Assembly (NCBI GenBank): GCA_029213105.1
Contig: JARGNS010000093.1
Location: forward strand, 659 to 10,029
Reading direction: 5' to 3'
DNA length: 9,371 nucleotides
Source of the DNA: Planctomycetota bacterium
GTDB lineage: Bacteria; Planctomycetota; PLA2; JAEUHO01
Below the pieces are notes generated by a model. The model saw only the letters and a program-made list of their open reading frames with translations. It searched no databases and was not told the origin of the DNA. Numbering within the stretch: the first letter of the stretch is position 1; each line of letters begins with the position of its first letter. Position numbers and translations under genes: made by a program. Positions 1 to 6,094 of the stretch are shown here, one piece after another.

Positions 1-52
1 GTGCTCTCACGTCGTGCTCGAGGCGGTCAAGCTGATTGTTCTCGTCACTCAT
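1..52 (-). CDS. Start of an unidentified small protein (N-terminal 17 residues only, runs off the left edge)
   Basis: An ATG at 52-50 opens a frame that stays open to the window edge and begins MSDENNQLDRLEHDVRA. A GAGGGG Shine-Dalgarno-like stretch, overlapping the stop codon of the lipoprotein gene upstream, sits about 6 bases before the ATG, and the two genes are only 10 bases apart, so they are probably co-translated. The visible residues are charged and heptad-like (leucines in a polar background), suggesting a helical or coiled-coil start. Some small lysis-associated phage proteins such as XhlA-type membrane proteins begin this way, but 17 residues are too few to assign a function. Confidence 0.6.
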   Translation of the reverse strand, partial: MSDENNQLDRLEHDVRA

Positions 53-62
53 GCACAGCCCC

Positions 63-641
63 TCAAGTGTTCCGGTTGTCGTTGATGAAACGGTAGGTCT
101 CAGGGCTCATGGCCTTCCACGCAGCAGTACGAGTCGCCTTGTCAGACATCTGGTCCGCAAGCTCGGCGTTGACCTCACGCATGGCGTCCACGCTCGCGAC
201 AGTCTCCGTAGCCACAGTCACGGCCTGGTTCAACTCCCTGGACACCTTCGACTTCCGCCACTCCTGTACGCCAGCCGTTACGAGCGGGAGCCCGAGCAGC
301 ACGGCGATGTTGGCGGGGAAGGGAAGAGACAGGGACACCTCACGGGCCGCGGCCGGTACGTTGACGGTCCCATCCTCGTTCATGTACTTGACCGCCGAAG
401 CCTGTGCATCAGCAATCGCTGTGTCAGCACGGTTCAGGTCGGCAATAGCATCATTGATAGCGGCTGCTCTCTCTTCGTCCCCAGCGTCTACCGCAGCCTC
501 AAGCTCCGATACGAGCACGGCCCGCTCGCTGGCCAAGCCGTCCCTGGCATCCTGCGAGTACCCGAAGGCGTCGGACAGGGATGCACACCCCGCAGCAAAC
601 ATGAGCACGGTGCCCACAGCGATCAGTAGTTTGTAGTTCAT
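63..641 (-). CDS. Phage lipoprotein with an internal membrane segment (192 aa, function unknown; spanin-like topology possible)
   Basis: The start is set at the ATG at 641 rather than the in-frame TTG at 656, because a strong AGGAGG lies 4 bases before it. Residues 1-18 form a lipoprotein signal peptide (basic MNYK, hydrophobic core, then FAAGC), with Cys19 as the predicted lipidated residue. Residues 25-100 are Ala/Glu/Asp-rich and probably helical. Residues 106-125 (LPFPANIAVLLGLPLVTAGV) form a second hydrophobic stretch followed by the basic residues WRKSK, then about 60 amphipathic helical residues. A lipid anchor plus a membrane-spanning segment is the layout of unimolecular spanins, although their membrane segment is usually C-terminal and here a sizeable domain follows it. 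A lysis role is inference; a small membrane-attached structural protein is equally possible. It follows the decoration gene after a hairpin. Confidence 0.85.
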   Translation of the reverse strand: MNYKLLIAVGTVLMFAAGCASLSDAFGYSQDARDGLASERAVLVSELEAAVDAGDEERAAAINDAIADLNRADTAIADAQASAVKYMNEDGTVNVPAAAREVSLSLPFPANIAVLLGLPLVTAGVQEWRKSKVSRELNQAVTVATETVASVDAMREVNAELADQMSDKATRTAAWKAMSPETYRFINDNRNT

Positions 642-645
642 CTTT

Positions 646-651
646 CCTCCT
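646..651 (-). promoter_or_regulatory. Shine-Dalgarno AGGAGG that fixes the lipoprotein start
   Basis: The minus strand reads AGGAGG followed by AAAG and then ATG at 641. This favours the internal ATG over the TTG at 656, which would lie upstream of the site. It also makes the lipobox fall at a normal distance (Cys19) from the N-terminus. The site begins only 7 bases after the hairpin at 659-688, so folding there could influence ribosome access. Confidence 0.75.
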
Positions 652-658
652 GACAAAG

Positions 659-688
659 AACGGGGCCATCCGTTAGGACAGCCCCGTT
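659..688 (-). terminator. Terminator-like hairpin with UAAC tetraloop after the decoration gene
   Basis: On the minus strand AACGGGGCTGTCC (688-676) pairs with GGATGGCCCCGTT (671-659) around the loop TAAC, giving 13 continuous pairs of which two are G-U. On the plus strand those two positions become A-C mismatches, so the fold favours minus-strand RNA. The stem begins 7 bases after the decoration gene's stop codon and is followed by CTTTG. In T7 the late terminator lies just after gene 10, and this hairpin is in the matching place. The U-tract is short, so partial termination, RNase processing or mRNA 3'-end protection are alternatives. Confidence 0.6.
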
Positions 689-695
689 GAGTGGG

Positions 696-1250
696 TTAGT
701 TGTCGCCGCAGTAGCACCACACGATGTCGATGGTGCCAGCCACGTCGATCGCACGGTCGCTCGCCCAGTCGGTCGAGCCAGAGCCGCCGTTGAGGTACAC
801 ATCGACGGCGGGAGCGGACCCGTCGCGGAACGCGGCAGCCGTGCTGGCCCCGGCGAAGGTGCCGGTGCCGTCGAGGGCTGTCGCAGTCGAGGCGATGATG
901 TTCGCCTCGGTAGTGGACAGGGCACCGTTGTCGGTGCCTGCCGTGGCTGTGCCAAGGGCACTCACCATGTCAGCGTCACCAGTGAAGGCGGCGATGGTGT
1001 AGGTGATGTCGGTGGACGCACCAAGGAACGAGATCACGCCCTCGGGCATGTCGAGAACCTGGAGGCCACCCGCACCGACGCTGTTGCCCGCTTGGTCAGC
1101 CACGGTGAGCGTGGTGCCGGTCGGGATCGTGACGCGGGTGCGGTACACGGGGCCATCGCCCCAGTGAGTGAGAGTCGCATTCGAGATGGGAGTGGTGGGC
1201 ATGGCCTCCGAGTCGGAGGAACGCCTGGACTTGATCTGGTCAAAGGACAT
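696..1250 (-). CDS. Probable capsid decoration / minor head protein (184 aa)
   Basis: A strong AAAGGAGG precedes the ATG, and the gene lies just 18 bases after the capsid stop codon, so high co-expression with the capsid protein is expected. After a polar N-terminus (1-20) the protein is rich in Thr, Ala, Gly and Asp with alternating hydrophobic residues, typical of a beta-sandwich. Landmarks are THWGDGPVYRTRVTIPTGTT (28-47), LDMPEGVISFLGA (66-78), VDVYLNGG (139-146) and a C-terminal TIDIVWCYCGDN. There is no signal peptide or membrane segment. Small beta-rich proteins encoded directly after a phage major capsid gene commonly decorate the head surface, and that is the basis for the call. I do not recognise a specific named family, and another minor virion role is possible. 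Confidence 0.75.
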   Translation of the reverse strand: MSFDQIKSRRSSDSEAMPTTPISNATLTHWGDGPVYRTRVTIPTGTTLTVADQAGNSVGAGGLQVLDMPEGVISFLGASTDITYTIAAFTGDADMVSALGTATAGTDNGALSTTEANIIASTATALDGTGTFAGASTAAAFRDGSAPAVDVYLNGGSGSTDWASDRAIDVAGTIDIVWCYCGDN

Positions 1251-1268
1251 ATATGGTCCCTCCTTTCA

Positions 1269-2324
1269 TTAGGCAGCGGTGATCTGGATGAGTCCGGCAC
1301 ACTGCGGGTGCAGAACGCCGAAGCCACACATGAGCTGGCCCTTGTGGAAGATGGTGTTCTTGGTCTCCTGAGCCTCGACGTAGCCACGCATCTCGGCGGC
1401 CTTGACGAGACCGATCGCGGCCTGACCCGTGGACGCACCGCAGAACGCGAGTGCGGCGGGGATGCCGGTGGCGACGGTACAGTCAACCTGGTACTTCGAG
1501 GGCTTGTCGGTGTTGAGGCCGGTGGGCATCCGCTTGTACGGGTTGAGCACGTTGAAGCCGTGCCACTGACCGATCATGCGCATGTTCCGGTCGCCGCCCG
1601 AGCCGGTGAAGTCGCGGTTGAACTGCGTGGTCTCGTGACGGAGCAGGGAGCGAATCCACGGGTGGATGACGAGGTAGCGGCCTTCGTCGGGCACGCCGTC
1701 CTGGTCGAGCTTGTAGGCCAGTTCCGCAACGTCATCGTCGATGTTGCCGGAGCCGGTCGAGTCGTCGGTGTAGGGACCAGTCGAGGTGTCATCGACAGAG
1801 GTGGCACTCGCGTCCACGCGGGAGACAAGGTTGCCTCCGGGGTGGATGGTGATGCCGTTCTTGGTCAGGGCCGCGGTGCGGGCTGCCGAGATGCAGGTGA
1901 GGACAGCGCGGTCGTCCAACTCCTCAGCAAGGCCGATGCCGATGGCACGGGAGATGCTGGAGTCGGGGTTGTAGTGGCTGATCTCGTAGTCTTCGAGGGC
2001 CGTGACGAAGTGCTTGACGATGAAGGGATCGACCGTGATCGTGCCCTTATCGAACTCAAACTGCTGACCGATCATCTCGTCGCCAGGAGTGTGCTCCTCG
2101 GCGGCGTAGTCGGCACCGAACCACTCGAAGCGGTGGCTCTTGCCGTAGTTGATGGTCTTCTCTGCGATGACCTGACCGGGCAGGGCATCTTCCGCACCGA
2201 ACATGCCGGGGACGAACATCGTCTTGGCCCGGAGTTCGGTGAGGATTGAATCGGTGAAGCGATTTTCCAAGGCCAGCGAGTACACGTCGCCGGACTTCTC
2301 CAAGAATCTTTCAGTACCAGCCAT
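1269..2324 (-). CDS. Major capsid protein, T7 gp10A-like (351 aa)
   Basis: This is the shell-forming protein of the icosahedral head, related to T7 gp10A (345 residues), with the HK97-type fold known for that family. The ATG at 2324 is chosen over the longer open frame (first ATG at 2513) because AAGGAG lies 7 bases before it, the protein then begins MAGTERFLEK as capsid proteins of this group do, and the length fits. Recognisable stretches include FTDSILTELRAKTMFVPGMF near the N-terminus, GKSHRFEWFGADY, and a central acidic Asp/Ser/Thr-rich segment (DDTSTGPYTDDSTGSGNIDDD). Towards the C-terminus lie RYLVIHPWIRSLL and MRMIGQWHGFNVL. The gene sits after scaffold and portal genes in T7-type order. 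I see no sign of a T7 10B-style frameshift extension: the stop codon is followed at once by the ribosome binding site of the next gene. Confidence 0.95.
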   Translation of the reverse strand: MAGTERFLEKSGDVYSLALENRFTDSILTELRAKTMFVPGMFGAEDALPGQVIAEKTINYGKSHRFEWFGADYAAEEHTPGDEMIGQQFEFDKGTITVDPFIVKHFVTALEDYEISHYNPDSSISRAIGIGLAEELDDRAVLTCISAARTAALTKNGITIHPGGNLVSRVDASATSVDDTSTGPYTDDSTGSGNIDDDVAELAYKLDQDGVPDEGRYLVIHPWIRSLLRHETTQFNRDFTGSGGDRNMRMIGQWHGFNVLNPYKRMPTGLNTDKPSKYQVDCTVATGIPAALAFCGASTGQAAIGLVKAAEMRGYVEAQETKNTIFHKGQLMCGFGVLHPQCAGLIQITAA

Positions 2325-2331
2325 TGCTGGA

Positions 2332-2337
2332 CTCCTT
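2332..2337 (-). promoter_or_regulatory. Shine-Dalgarno AAGGAG that fixes the capsid start
   Basis: AAGGAG is separated from the ATG at 2324 by 7 bases, an optimal spacing. It decides the true capsid start, excluding a 63-codon N-terminal extension whose residues (Pro/Thr/Arg-rich, out of character for a capsid) are translated leader. Confidence 0.8.
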
Positions 2338-2506
2338 ATGTGAGGTGGTACAAACCAGTCGGTCTGCGCTTCCAGCACACAAGTTGTCCGTGGCGTTCGG
2401 GGCCTTGCGGTTGTTCCCGTTGGCGTTGGGCCTGTAGCTTTCGCTGTAGACTCGTAGTTGCAGGCCCCGTGACCAACGTGGTGCGGGTGTCCTGCGGATA
2501 GGAAAG

Positions 2507-2534
2507 CCACCACCCAGCGTTAGCCGGGCGGCGG
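2507..2534 (-). terminator. Terminator-like hairpin with UAAC tetraloop upstream of the capsid gene
   Basis: On the minus strand CCGCCGCCCGGC (2534-2523) pairs with GCTGGGTGGTGG (2518-2507) around the loop TAAC (2522-2519). All 12 positions pair, three as G-U, and the same positions are A-C mismatches on the plus strand, so it is built for minus-strand RNA. The run CTTTCC follows. It begins 6 bases after the stop codon of the 123-residue gene. It could terminate part of the transcription from upstream genes, be an RNase III site of the kind T7 uses between late genes, or stabilise the 5' end of the capsid mRNA. The U-tract is weak for a classical intrinsic terminator. Confidence 0.55.
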
Positions 2535-2540
2535 TGAGGG

Positions 2541-2912
2541 TCAGTTGTCGTCGGACTTGGTGTCGGACTTGGGGAGCGTGCGGGGCTTGGGAGCGGCCTT
2601 GGGAGCGGGCTTCGATGCCGACTCCAGCTTGGCCTTGAGGCTCTCGGTGTCGGCACGGGCCTTGGCGAGTTCGTCGGCCATCTCGCGTGCGGACATGGGC
2701 TTGGGCATACCGCTCGCCTGCTTGGCCGCGGCCCGGAGTGCGGACAGTTCGTCGCTGCCGGACGCCGAGGTCACACGCTTGCCGGTCTCACGATCGACGA
2801 TGAAGCAGGTGATGGACTTGAGCTTGGCACTGCCAGCACGGCGGGTCTCGAATGACCAGGTGAAGCCCTCTTTCTCAAGAGGGAGCACGAGGCCCTTGGG
2901 ATACTTCTGCAT
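2541..2912 (-). CDS. Unidentified 123-aa protein between scaffold and capsid genes
   Basis: The gene starts 3 bases after the scaffold stop codon, with GGAG about 10 bases before the ATG, so it belongs to the head operon. Residues 1-50 look like a small globular domain (GLVLPLEKEGFTWSFETRRA, then KSITCFIVDRETGKRV, probably beta-rich). Residues 52-66 (SGSDELSALRAAAKQ) and 73-100 (AREMADELAKARADTESLKA) look helical, the latter a likely short coiled coil. The C-terminal 22 residues form a Lys/Pro/Ala-rich tail ending in acidic DTKSDDN. In T7, gene 10 follows scaffold gene 9 with no gene of this kind between. Its place suggests a role in head assembly, but I do not recognise a family and assign no function. 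Confidence 0.8.
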   Translation of the reverse strand: MQKYPKGLVLPLEKEGFTWSFETRRAGSAKLKSITCFIVDRETGKRVTSASGSDELSALRAAAKQASGMPKPMSAREMADELAKARADTESLKAKLESASKPAPKAAPKPRTLPKSDTKSDDN

Positions 2913-2915
2913 GGG

Positions 2916-3686
2916 TTACGGTCTCCGGGGAGGCTTGAGGTAGTCGGGCGAAGTGAGTGCGAAGCGGCGGTTGTATTCGGCGACCGGCATCTTGCCCTTC
3001 TGGACATCGACCGCAGCCTGACGCTTCTCCTCGAAGGAGCCGAAGCCACCAACGCCACCAGCCGCGGGACGGCCAGTGATGAGGCCGGGCTTCTCGGGCT
3101 CGGGGGCTGGGGCGGCACCACCAGCACGCTCCCGTTTCCAGAGCAGGTACTCGACCTGTTCCTTCGCGGACTCGGGGGTGGCTTGCGGTCCGACCACGGC
3201 GGCGTTGAAGCGGTCGAGTTCGGCGTCGGACAGTCCCGACTCCTCGGACGCGGCCCACTGCTGGAGTTCGGCGTACTGCTCCTCCCCACCAACGGCACTC
3301 GTCACAGTGCCCGCGATCGAGGTGCGGATCGCAACCTCGGCACGGACCATGCGATCGACGGCGTTGGCAGAGAGCCCCTGCTTGGCAAGGGCCTTGTACT
3401 GCTTCTCCGTCGGCTTGCCGTCCGTGGCAACGGCTGCGTACACATCCTCGAAGGCGATGCCCGCGTTGTTCAGGGCGTCCTCAGTCTCCGGGACCGCCTC
3501 TGTCGGGGCATCGCGTTCGATGGATATGTCGTCTTTGGGGGCACCGAGCTTCTTCTCCAACTCCGTGTAGGACTTGGCGAGATCCTCGGGCGTCTTGAAT
3601 TTTGGGGGCAGCCACTCGGGCCGCTCGGTCGTCTGCTCGTCGGCAGGCTGGATCTCTCCAGTTGTCTGCTCATCAGTCAATGTCAT
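2916..3686 (-). CDS. Capsid assembly scaffold protein, T7 gp9-like (256 aa)
   Basis: It is the internal scaffold around which the capsid protein assembles and which leaves before DNA packaging. Evidence is the position between portal and capsid genes, a strongly acidic and polar composition, and an N-terminal stretch PEWLPPKFKTPEDLAKSYTE (23-42) typical of phage scaffolds. Long helical segments follow in the middle, and the C-terminus is basic (YNRRFALTSPDYLKPPRRP), the usual capsid-binding end. It is somewhat shorter than T7 gp9 (307). The ATG overlaps the portal stop as ATGA. The only Shine-Dalgarno, AAGGAG, ends one base before this ATG. A TTG two codons on (3680) has ideal 7-base spacing and would give a 254-residue protein beginning MTDEQ, so the true start is uncertain by two residues. 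Confidence 0.9.
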   Translation of the reverse strand: MTLTDEQTTGEIQPADEQTTERPEWLPPKFKTPEDLAKSYTELEKKLGAPKDDISIERDAPTEAVPETEDALNNAGIAFEDVYAAVATDGKPTEKQYKALAKQGLSANAVDRMVRAEVAIRTSIAGTVTSAVGGEEQYAELQQWAASEESGLSDAELDRFNAAVVGPQATPESAKEQVEYLLWKRERAGGAAPAPEPEKPGLITGRPAAGGVGGFGSFEEKRQAAVDVQKGKMPVAEYNRRFALTSPDYLKPPRRP

Positions 3687-5278
3687 GCTCCTTGTTGACG
3701 TACCTGCTCCACGGCGATCTGGCCCGCGGTGTTAGCACCGGCCTCGACCATCGCCGCCTGAGCCTGATTGGCCTGCTCGGCCTGCTGTCGTTCTGCAATC
3801 TGCTCGGGCGTCAGCTTCAACCCCGGCTCGTAGATCGAGCGGTAGGTCAGGAAGGTCTCCATCAGCACGCCCATGTCGATCTGCTGCAACGCCTCGGGGC
3901 CGAGTGCCTGTGCGACCTGTGCGAGGTCGAGCAACGACTGGGCCTTCTGGTCACGCACGATGGCGGTGAGGCCAGTGAGGCTGCGGATCTCGTAGATGCT
4001 CTCGTCGAGCTTCTTGGACGGGAGGATGCCCTTCTTGTTGAGGACATAGATCGCACGACGCAGCATCGGGACATGCTGGGAGTCGCTGATCGAGGGGTAG
4101 ACGCCGCCGATCGCGGAGTTGAGTTCCTGTGCGTTGCGACGACGCTCGAAGGCCGTCACCCGTTCGGCGTCACGGCTGGACGCGGACTCCACGAGGAACG
4201 CCTGTGCGAGTTCGCGGGTCTTGCGTTCGATGCCGTCCATGAGGCTGCGGTGCTCGGCGATGTTGCCGTAGCCCAGGAACGCGATGTCCTGGATCTTCCC
4301 GTCGCGGACCTTCGCCCGGATAGGAACGCCGGTCTCCAGCGTCAGGTGGTGCTCGCGGGTCGGGCTGCCGTGGTCGATGACCGGGACCGCCTTGGACATG
4401 ATCGAGTGGATGTCGAGCAGCCGCTTCTCCAGCGTGTTGTTGGAGCGGAGGTTGCCGATGTTCAACTCGACGTGGCCGCGGCCGTAGTCCTCGTCGGGGG
4501 CCAGACGGAACGGGGTACCGAAGTAGGGCGACACATCCTCGTCGGACTCGTTGATGACGTTGCCGTCGATCTCCTGCGAGATGTGCCACACCTTCGACTC
4601 GGGCTGCCAGTCAACGGAGGTGTAGAGCGGGTGCATCCGCTTGTCGGCGGGCAACTCACGCATCTTGGCGATGTCGAGGCCGGACGCGGACTGCTGGTCC
4701 TCTGTCAGGCTGAGCGGGTCCACCATCTCGCGGGTGATGTGGTAGAGCACGTCGCCGCGGGAGTCACGCTTGGTGACGTACTGGTCGCGGCGGTACACCC
4801 GGATGCGGAAGTCGTCGTCGAGGCGTTCCAGCGTGTCGCCGGTCACGATCAACTGACGGAGGCTCTTGACCTTCTGGGTAAGGAACCCGGCAGGTGACGA
4901 GTTGTCGTTGGGACGGATGCCGCTGGACTCCAGTGTCGCCTGGACCTGGAGCTCGGTGAGCATCAGGATCTCGGACAGGCCACGGAGTTCTTCCGGGTCG
5001 GACTGGACGTTGTACCGGATCTCGGGCCGCATCGAGAGTTGGAACCACGGGAACCCCGGAGGGTACAGTTCCGAGAGCATTCGACCGACCATGCTAAGAA
5101 CGGCGTAGGAACCGATCGACTGGTACGACTCCGGCAGTGACGATGTCGCCGTCTGCCCCTCGGGAGGAAGGACAGGCGGATCAGTCAGAGCAGCACACTC
5201 GCGGGCGACATCGAGTATCGCCTGCGACTCTGTCATGCCGGTCTGGAATCGACTACCGGCGTTCATCTTGTCAGCCAT
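3683..5278 (-). CDS. Head-tail connector (portal) protein, T7 gp8-like (531 aa)
   Basis: This forms the dodecameric ring at the portal vertex through which DNA enters and leaves and to which the tail attaches. Its length is close to T7 gp8 (536). Family stretches are visible: SIGSYAVLSMVGRMLSELYPP (54-74), the DEDYGRGHVELNIGNLRS core (262-279, matching the GEDYGRSYIEEYLGDLRS region of T7 gp8 as I recall it), and AERVTAFERRRNAQELNSAI (371-390) followed by GGVYPSISDSQHVPMLRR (391-408), the well conserved wing/stem region. The last 50 residues are Gln/Ala-rich and helical. The ATG follows the upstream stop codon directly (TAAATG), and GAGG lies about 6 bases before it. Its own stop overlaps the scaffold start, so portal and scaffold are translationally coupled. 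Confidence 0.95.
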   Translation of the reverse strand: MADKMNAGSRFQTGMTESQAILDVARECAALTDPPVLPPEGQTATSSLPESYQSIGSYAVLSMVGRMLSELYPPGFPWFQLSMRPEIRYNVQSDPEELRGLSEILMLTELQVQATLESSGIRPNDNSSPAGFLTQKVKSLRQLIVTGDTLERLDDDFRIRVYRRDQYVTKRDSRGDVLYHITREMVDPLSLTEDQQSASGLDIAKMRELPADKRMHPLYTSVDWQPESKVWHISQEIDGNVINESDEDVSPYFGTPFRLAPDEDYGRGHVELNIGNLRSNNTLEKRLLDIHSIMSKAVPVIDHGSPTREHHLTLETGVPIRAKVRDGKIQDIAFLGYGNIAEHRSLMDGIERKTRELAQAFLVESASSRDAERVTAFERRRNAQELNSAIGGVYPSISDSQHVPMLRRAIYVLNKKGILPSKKLDESIYEIRSLTGLTAIVRDQKAQSLLDLAQVAQALGPEALQQIDMGVLMETFLTYRSIYEPGLKLTPEQIAERQQAEQANQAQAAMVEAGANTAGQIAVEQVRQQGA

Positions 5279-5473
5279 TTACCGCCTCACTGCCAATCCG
5301 CCGTCTCCACCGCCACCTGTGGACGGGTTGACGATCAGGGACCGACGTGAAACCAGTTCGCTCGTCCGTCGTGCCCGCTGGATTGCGAGTTCCTGGTTCT
5401 TGAGCGTGTCGGTTTCCTTCTCGGGGATCGGTTCGGGGTCGGACTCAGGGAGCTTCGGACTCAGGAATCCCAT
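5279..5473 (-). CDS. Small virion-type protein resembling T7 gp6.7 (64 aa)
   Basis: The ATG at 5473 has AAAGGGGG about 5 bases upstream and overlaps the end of the preceding 75-residue gene by 29 bases; its stop codon abuts the portal ATG. The protein begins MGFLSPKLPE, is rich in Pro and Glu for the first 20 residues, helical and charged in the middle (QELAIQRARRTSELVSRRS), and ends with a Gly-rich basic tail (STGGGGDGGLAVRR). T7 gp6.7, a small protein ejected from the virion, also begins with a short CFSPK-type motif, is low-complexity with a basic end, and is encoded shortly before portal gene 8. Similarity is by layout and the short N-terminal motif only, so the call is tentative; many podoviruses have such a protein just before the portal. 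Confidence 0.75.
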   Translation of the reverse strand: MGFLSPKLPESDPEPIPEKETDTLKNQELAIQRARRTSELVSRRSLIVNPSTGGGGDGGLAVRR

Positions 5474-5672
5474 CGTTGCCCCCTTTCAATTTGTAGGCGT
5501 TGAGTAGGTCGTTGATGAGGTCGCGTTTGCCAGCCCGGTACATCAGGTCGGCCACCGACTCGCCGTCCCGCATGTCGCCGGGGTGCGGATCGACAGCGGG
5601 CGTGTGCTCGTCCAGTGCCTCGATGAGGTCGGACGCGAGTTCAGGCGGTGACGAGAACGGATTGGACAACAT
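5445..5672 (-). CDS. Unidentified small protein upstream of the portal gene (75 aa)
   Basis: I place the start at the ATG at 5672 (MLSNPFSSPPELASDL), because upstream in-frame sequence back to 5765 is Arg/Thr/Cys-rich and overlaps the preceding gene far more deeply. A GGAG lies about 10 bases before the ATG. The first half is acidic (SDLIEALDEHTPAVDPHPGD) and the second half contains a helix VADLMYRAGKRDLINDLL followed by a flexible, acidic end. Small proteins with a YRAG(K/R)RDLI-like helix occur before portal genes in various podoviruses, which supports reality but not function. It overlaps the gene before it by 32 bases and the gene after it by 29 bases, a nested arrangement typical of compact phage operons. 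Confidence 0.7.
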   Translation of the reverse strand: MLSNPFSSPPELASDLIEALDEHTPAVDPHPGDMRDGESVADLMYRAGKRDLINDLLNAYKLKGGNDGIPESEAP

Positions 5673-6081
5673 TCGGGTGCGACTCCAGTATCTTGTGTAG
5701 TGCCGACGGGGTGAGTGCGGCGTCGGTCGTGATCCCGCACGCCAGCAGCATGTCACGCACGTCACTGACGCACGACCACCTGGCTCGCCGCTCCATGTCT
5801 GGCGGGCTCTCCACCCGGAACGACACCGACGCGGACAGCATCGGGTGCTCGATGTAACTCAGGTACGGGTAGTGTGCCAGCCTGCCGAACGTCACGGACC
5901 TGACACTCTCACCGTCCGAGAACGCACAGTGGCAGTGCGGGTGGCCCAGCAACTTGTTGAGATGGAAGGCGAACCACGCAACTGGACGGCGGCGGAGAAC
6001 TCTCCAGCCGCAGCGTCGGTAGGGACGGCAGGGGCGGGTGAACAGGACTGTGACGGTTCGGCCGTCGCCTCGTTCCCTCAC
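5641..6081 (-). CDS. Possible permuted NlpC/P60-like protein (146 aa), GTG start
   Basis: The GTG at 6081 has AGGGGTG about 6 bases upstream and lies 13 bases after the polymerase stop codon. Two blocks stand out. HPHCHCAFSDGES (47-59) places His residues beside a DGE turn, and WSCVSDVRDMLLACG (102-116) places a Cys at the head of a helix, followed by LTPSALHKILESHP (123-136). In circularly permuted NlpC/P60-like proteins the His block precedes the Cys helix, and a TP-x-L helix often closes the fold; this order matches. If so it may be a thiol hydrolase or a degenerate binding version, with Cys104 and one of His47/49/51 as the pair. That is inference from motif order alone. The N-terminal 36 residues are Arg-rich, so a later start is possible. 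Confidence 0.75.
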   Translation of the reverse strand: MRERGDGRTVTVLFTRPCRPYRRCGWRVLRRRPVAWFAFHLNKLLGHPHCHCAFSDGESVRSVTFGRLAHYPYLSYIEHPMLSASVSFRVESPPDMERRARWSCVSDVRDMLLACGITTDAALTPSALHKILESHPNVVQSVLVTA

Positions 6082-6094
6082 TTACGCCACCCCT

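Larger units (their letters stand above)
2325..2540 (-). promoter_or_regulatory. 216-base structured leader of the capsid gene
   Basis: This is the longest stretch without a supported gene. Reading the minus strand, it opens with the UAAC hairpin (2507-2534). It then holds a 7-bp inverted repeat, GGGCCTG (2467-2461) with CAGGCCC (2434-2428), whose interior contains AGC-GAAA-GCT, a short stem capped by a GNRA tetraloop. It ends with the Shine-Dalgarno AAGGAG at 2332-2337. All three frames happen to be largely open, as expected in GC-rich DNA, but none has a start with a convincing ribosome site. A long leader before the most highly expressed gene suggests a late promoter or an mRNA-processing region. 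I could not identify a phage promoter consensus because no repeated 20-base element stands out elsewhere in the window. Confidence 0.5.

Noticed and set aside
1251..1300. Possible -1 frameshift site at the capsid end, as in T7 gene 10
   Set aside because: No slippery run is evident before the stop codon, and the decoration gene has its own strong ribosome site in the short gap that follows.
687..2249. Long plus-strand open frame (520 codons) opposite the capsid and decoration genes
   Set aside because: It is antisense to two well-supported genes, rich in Val/Gly/Asp/Arg of the kind produced by reading GC-rich codons backwards, and has no ribosome site or recognisable domain.
2435..2460. T7-promoter-like stretch (TACGAGTCTACAG) in the capsid leader
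   Set aside because: Resemblance to TACGACTCACTATAG needs a 2-base gap and several mismatches, and no second copy was seen in other intergenic regions.
2325..2513. 63-codon N-terminal extension of the capsid frame
   Set aside because: The internal ATG at 2324 has an optimal Shine-Dalgarno and gives the family length. The extension is Pro/Thr/Arg-rich and reads through the structured leader.
3602..4897. Long plus-strand open frame (431 codons) opposite portal and scaffold
   Set aside because: It is antisense to a portal protein with clear T7 gp8 family stretches, and has low-complexity Leu/Val/Asp/Arg composition.
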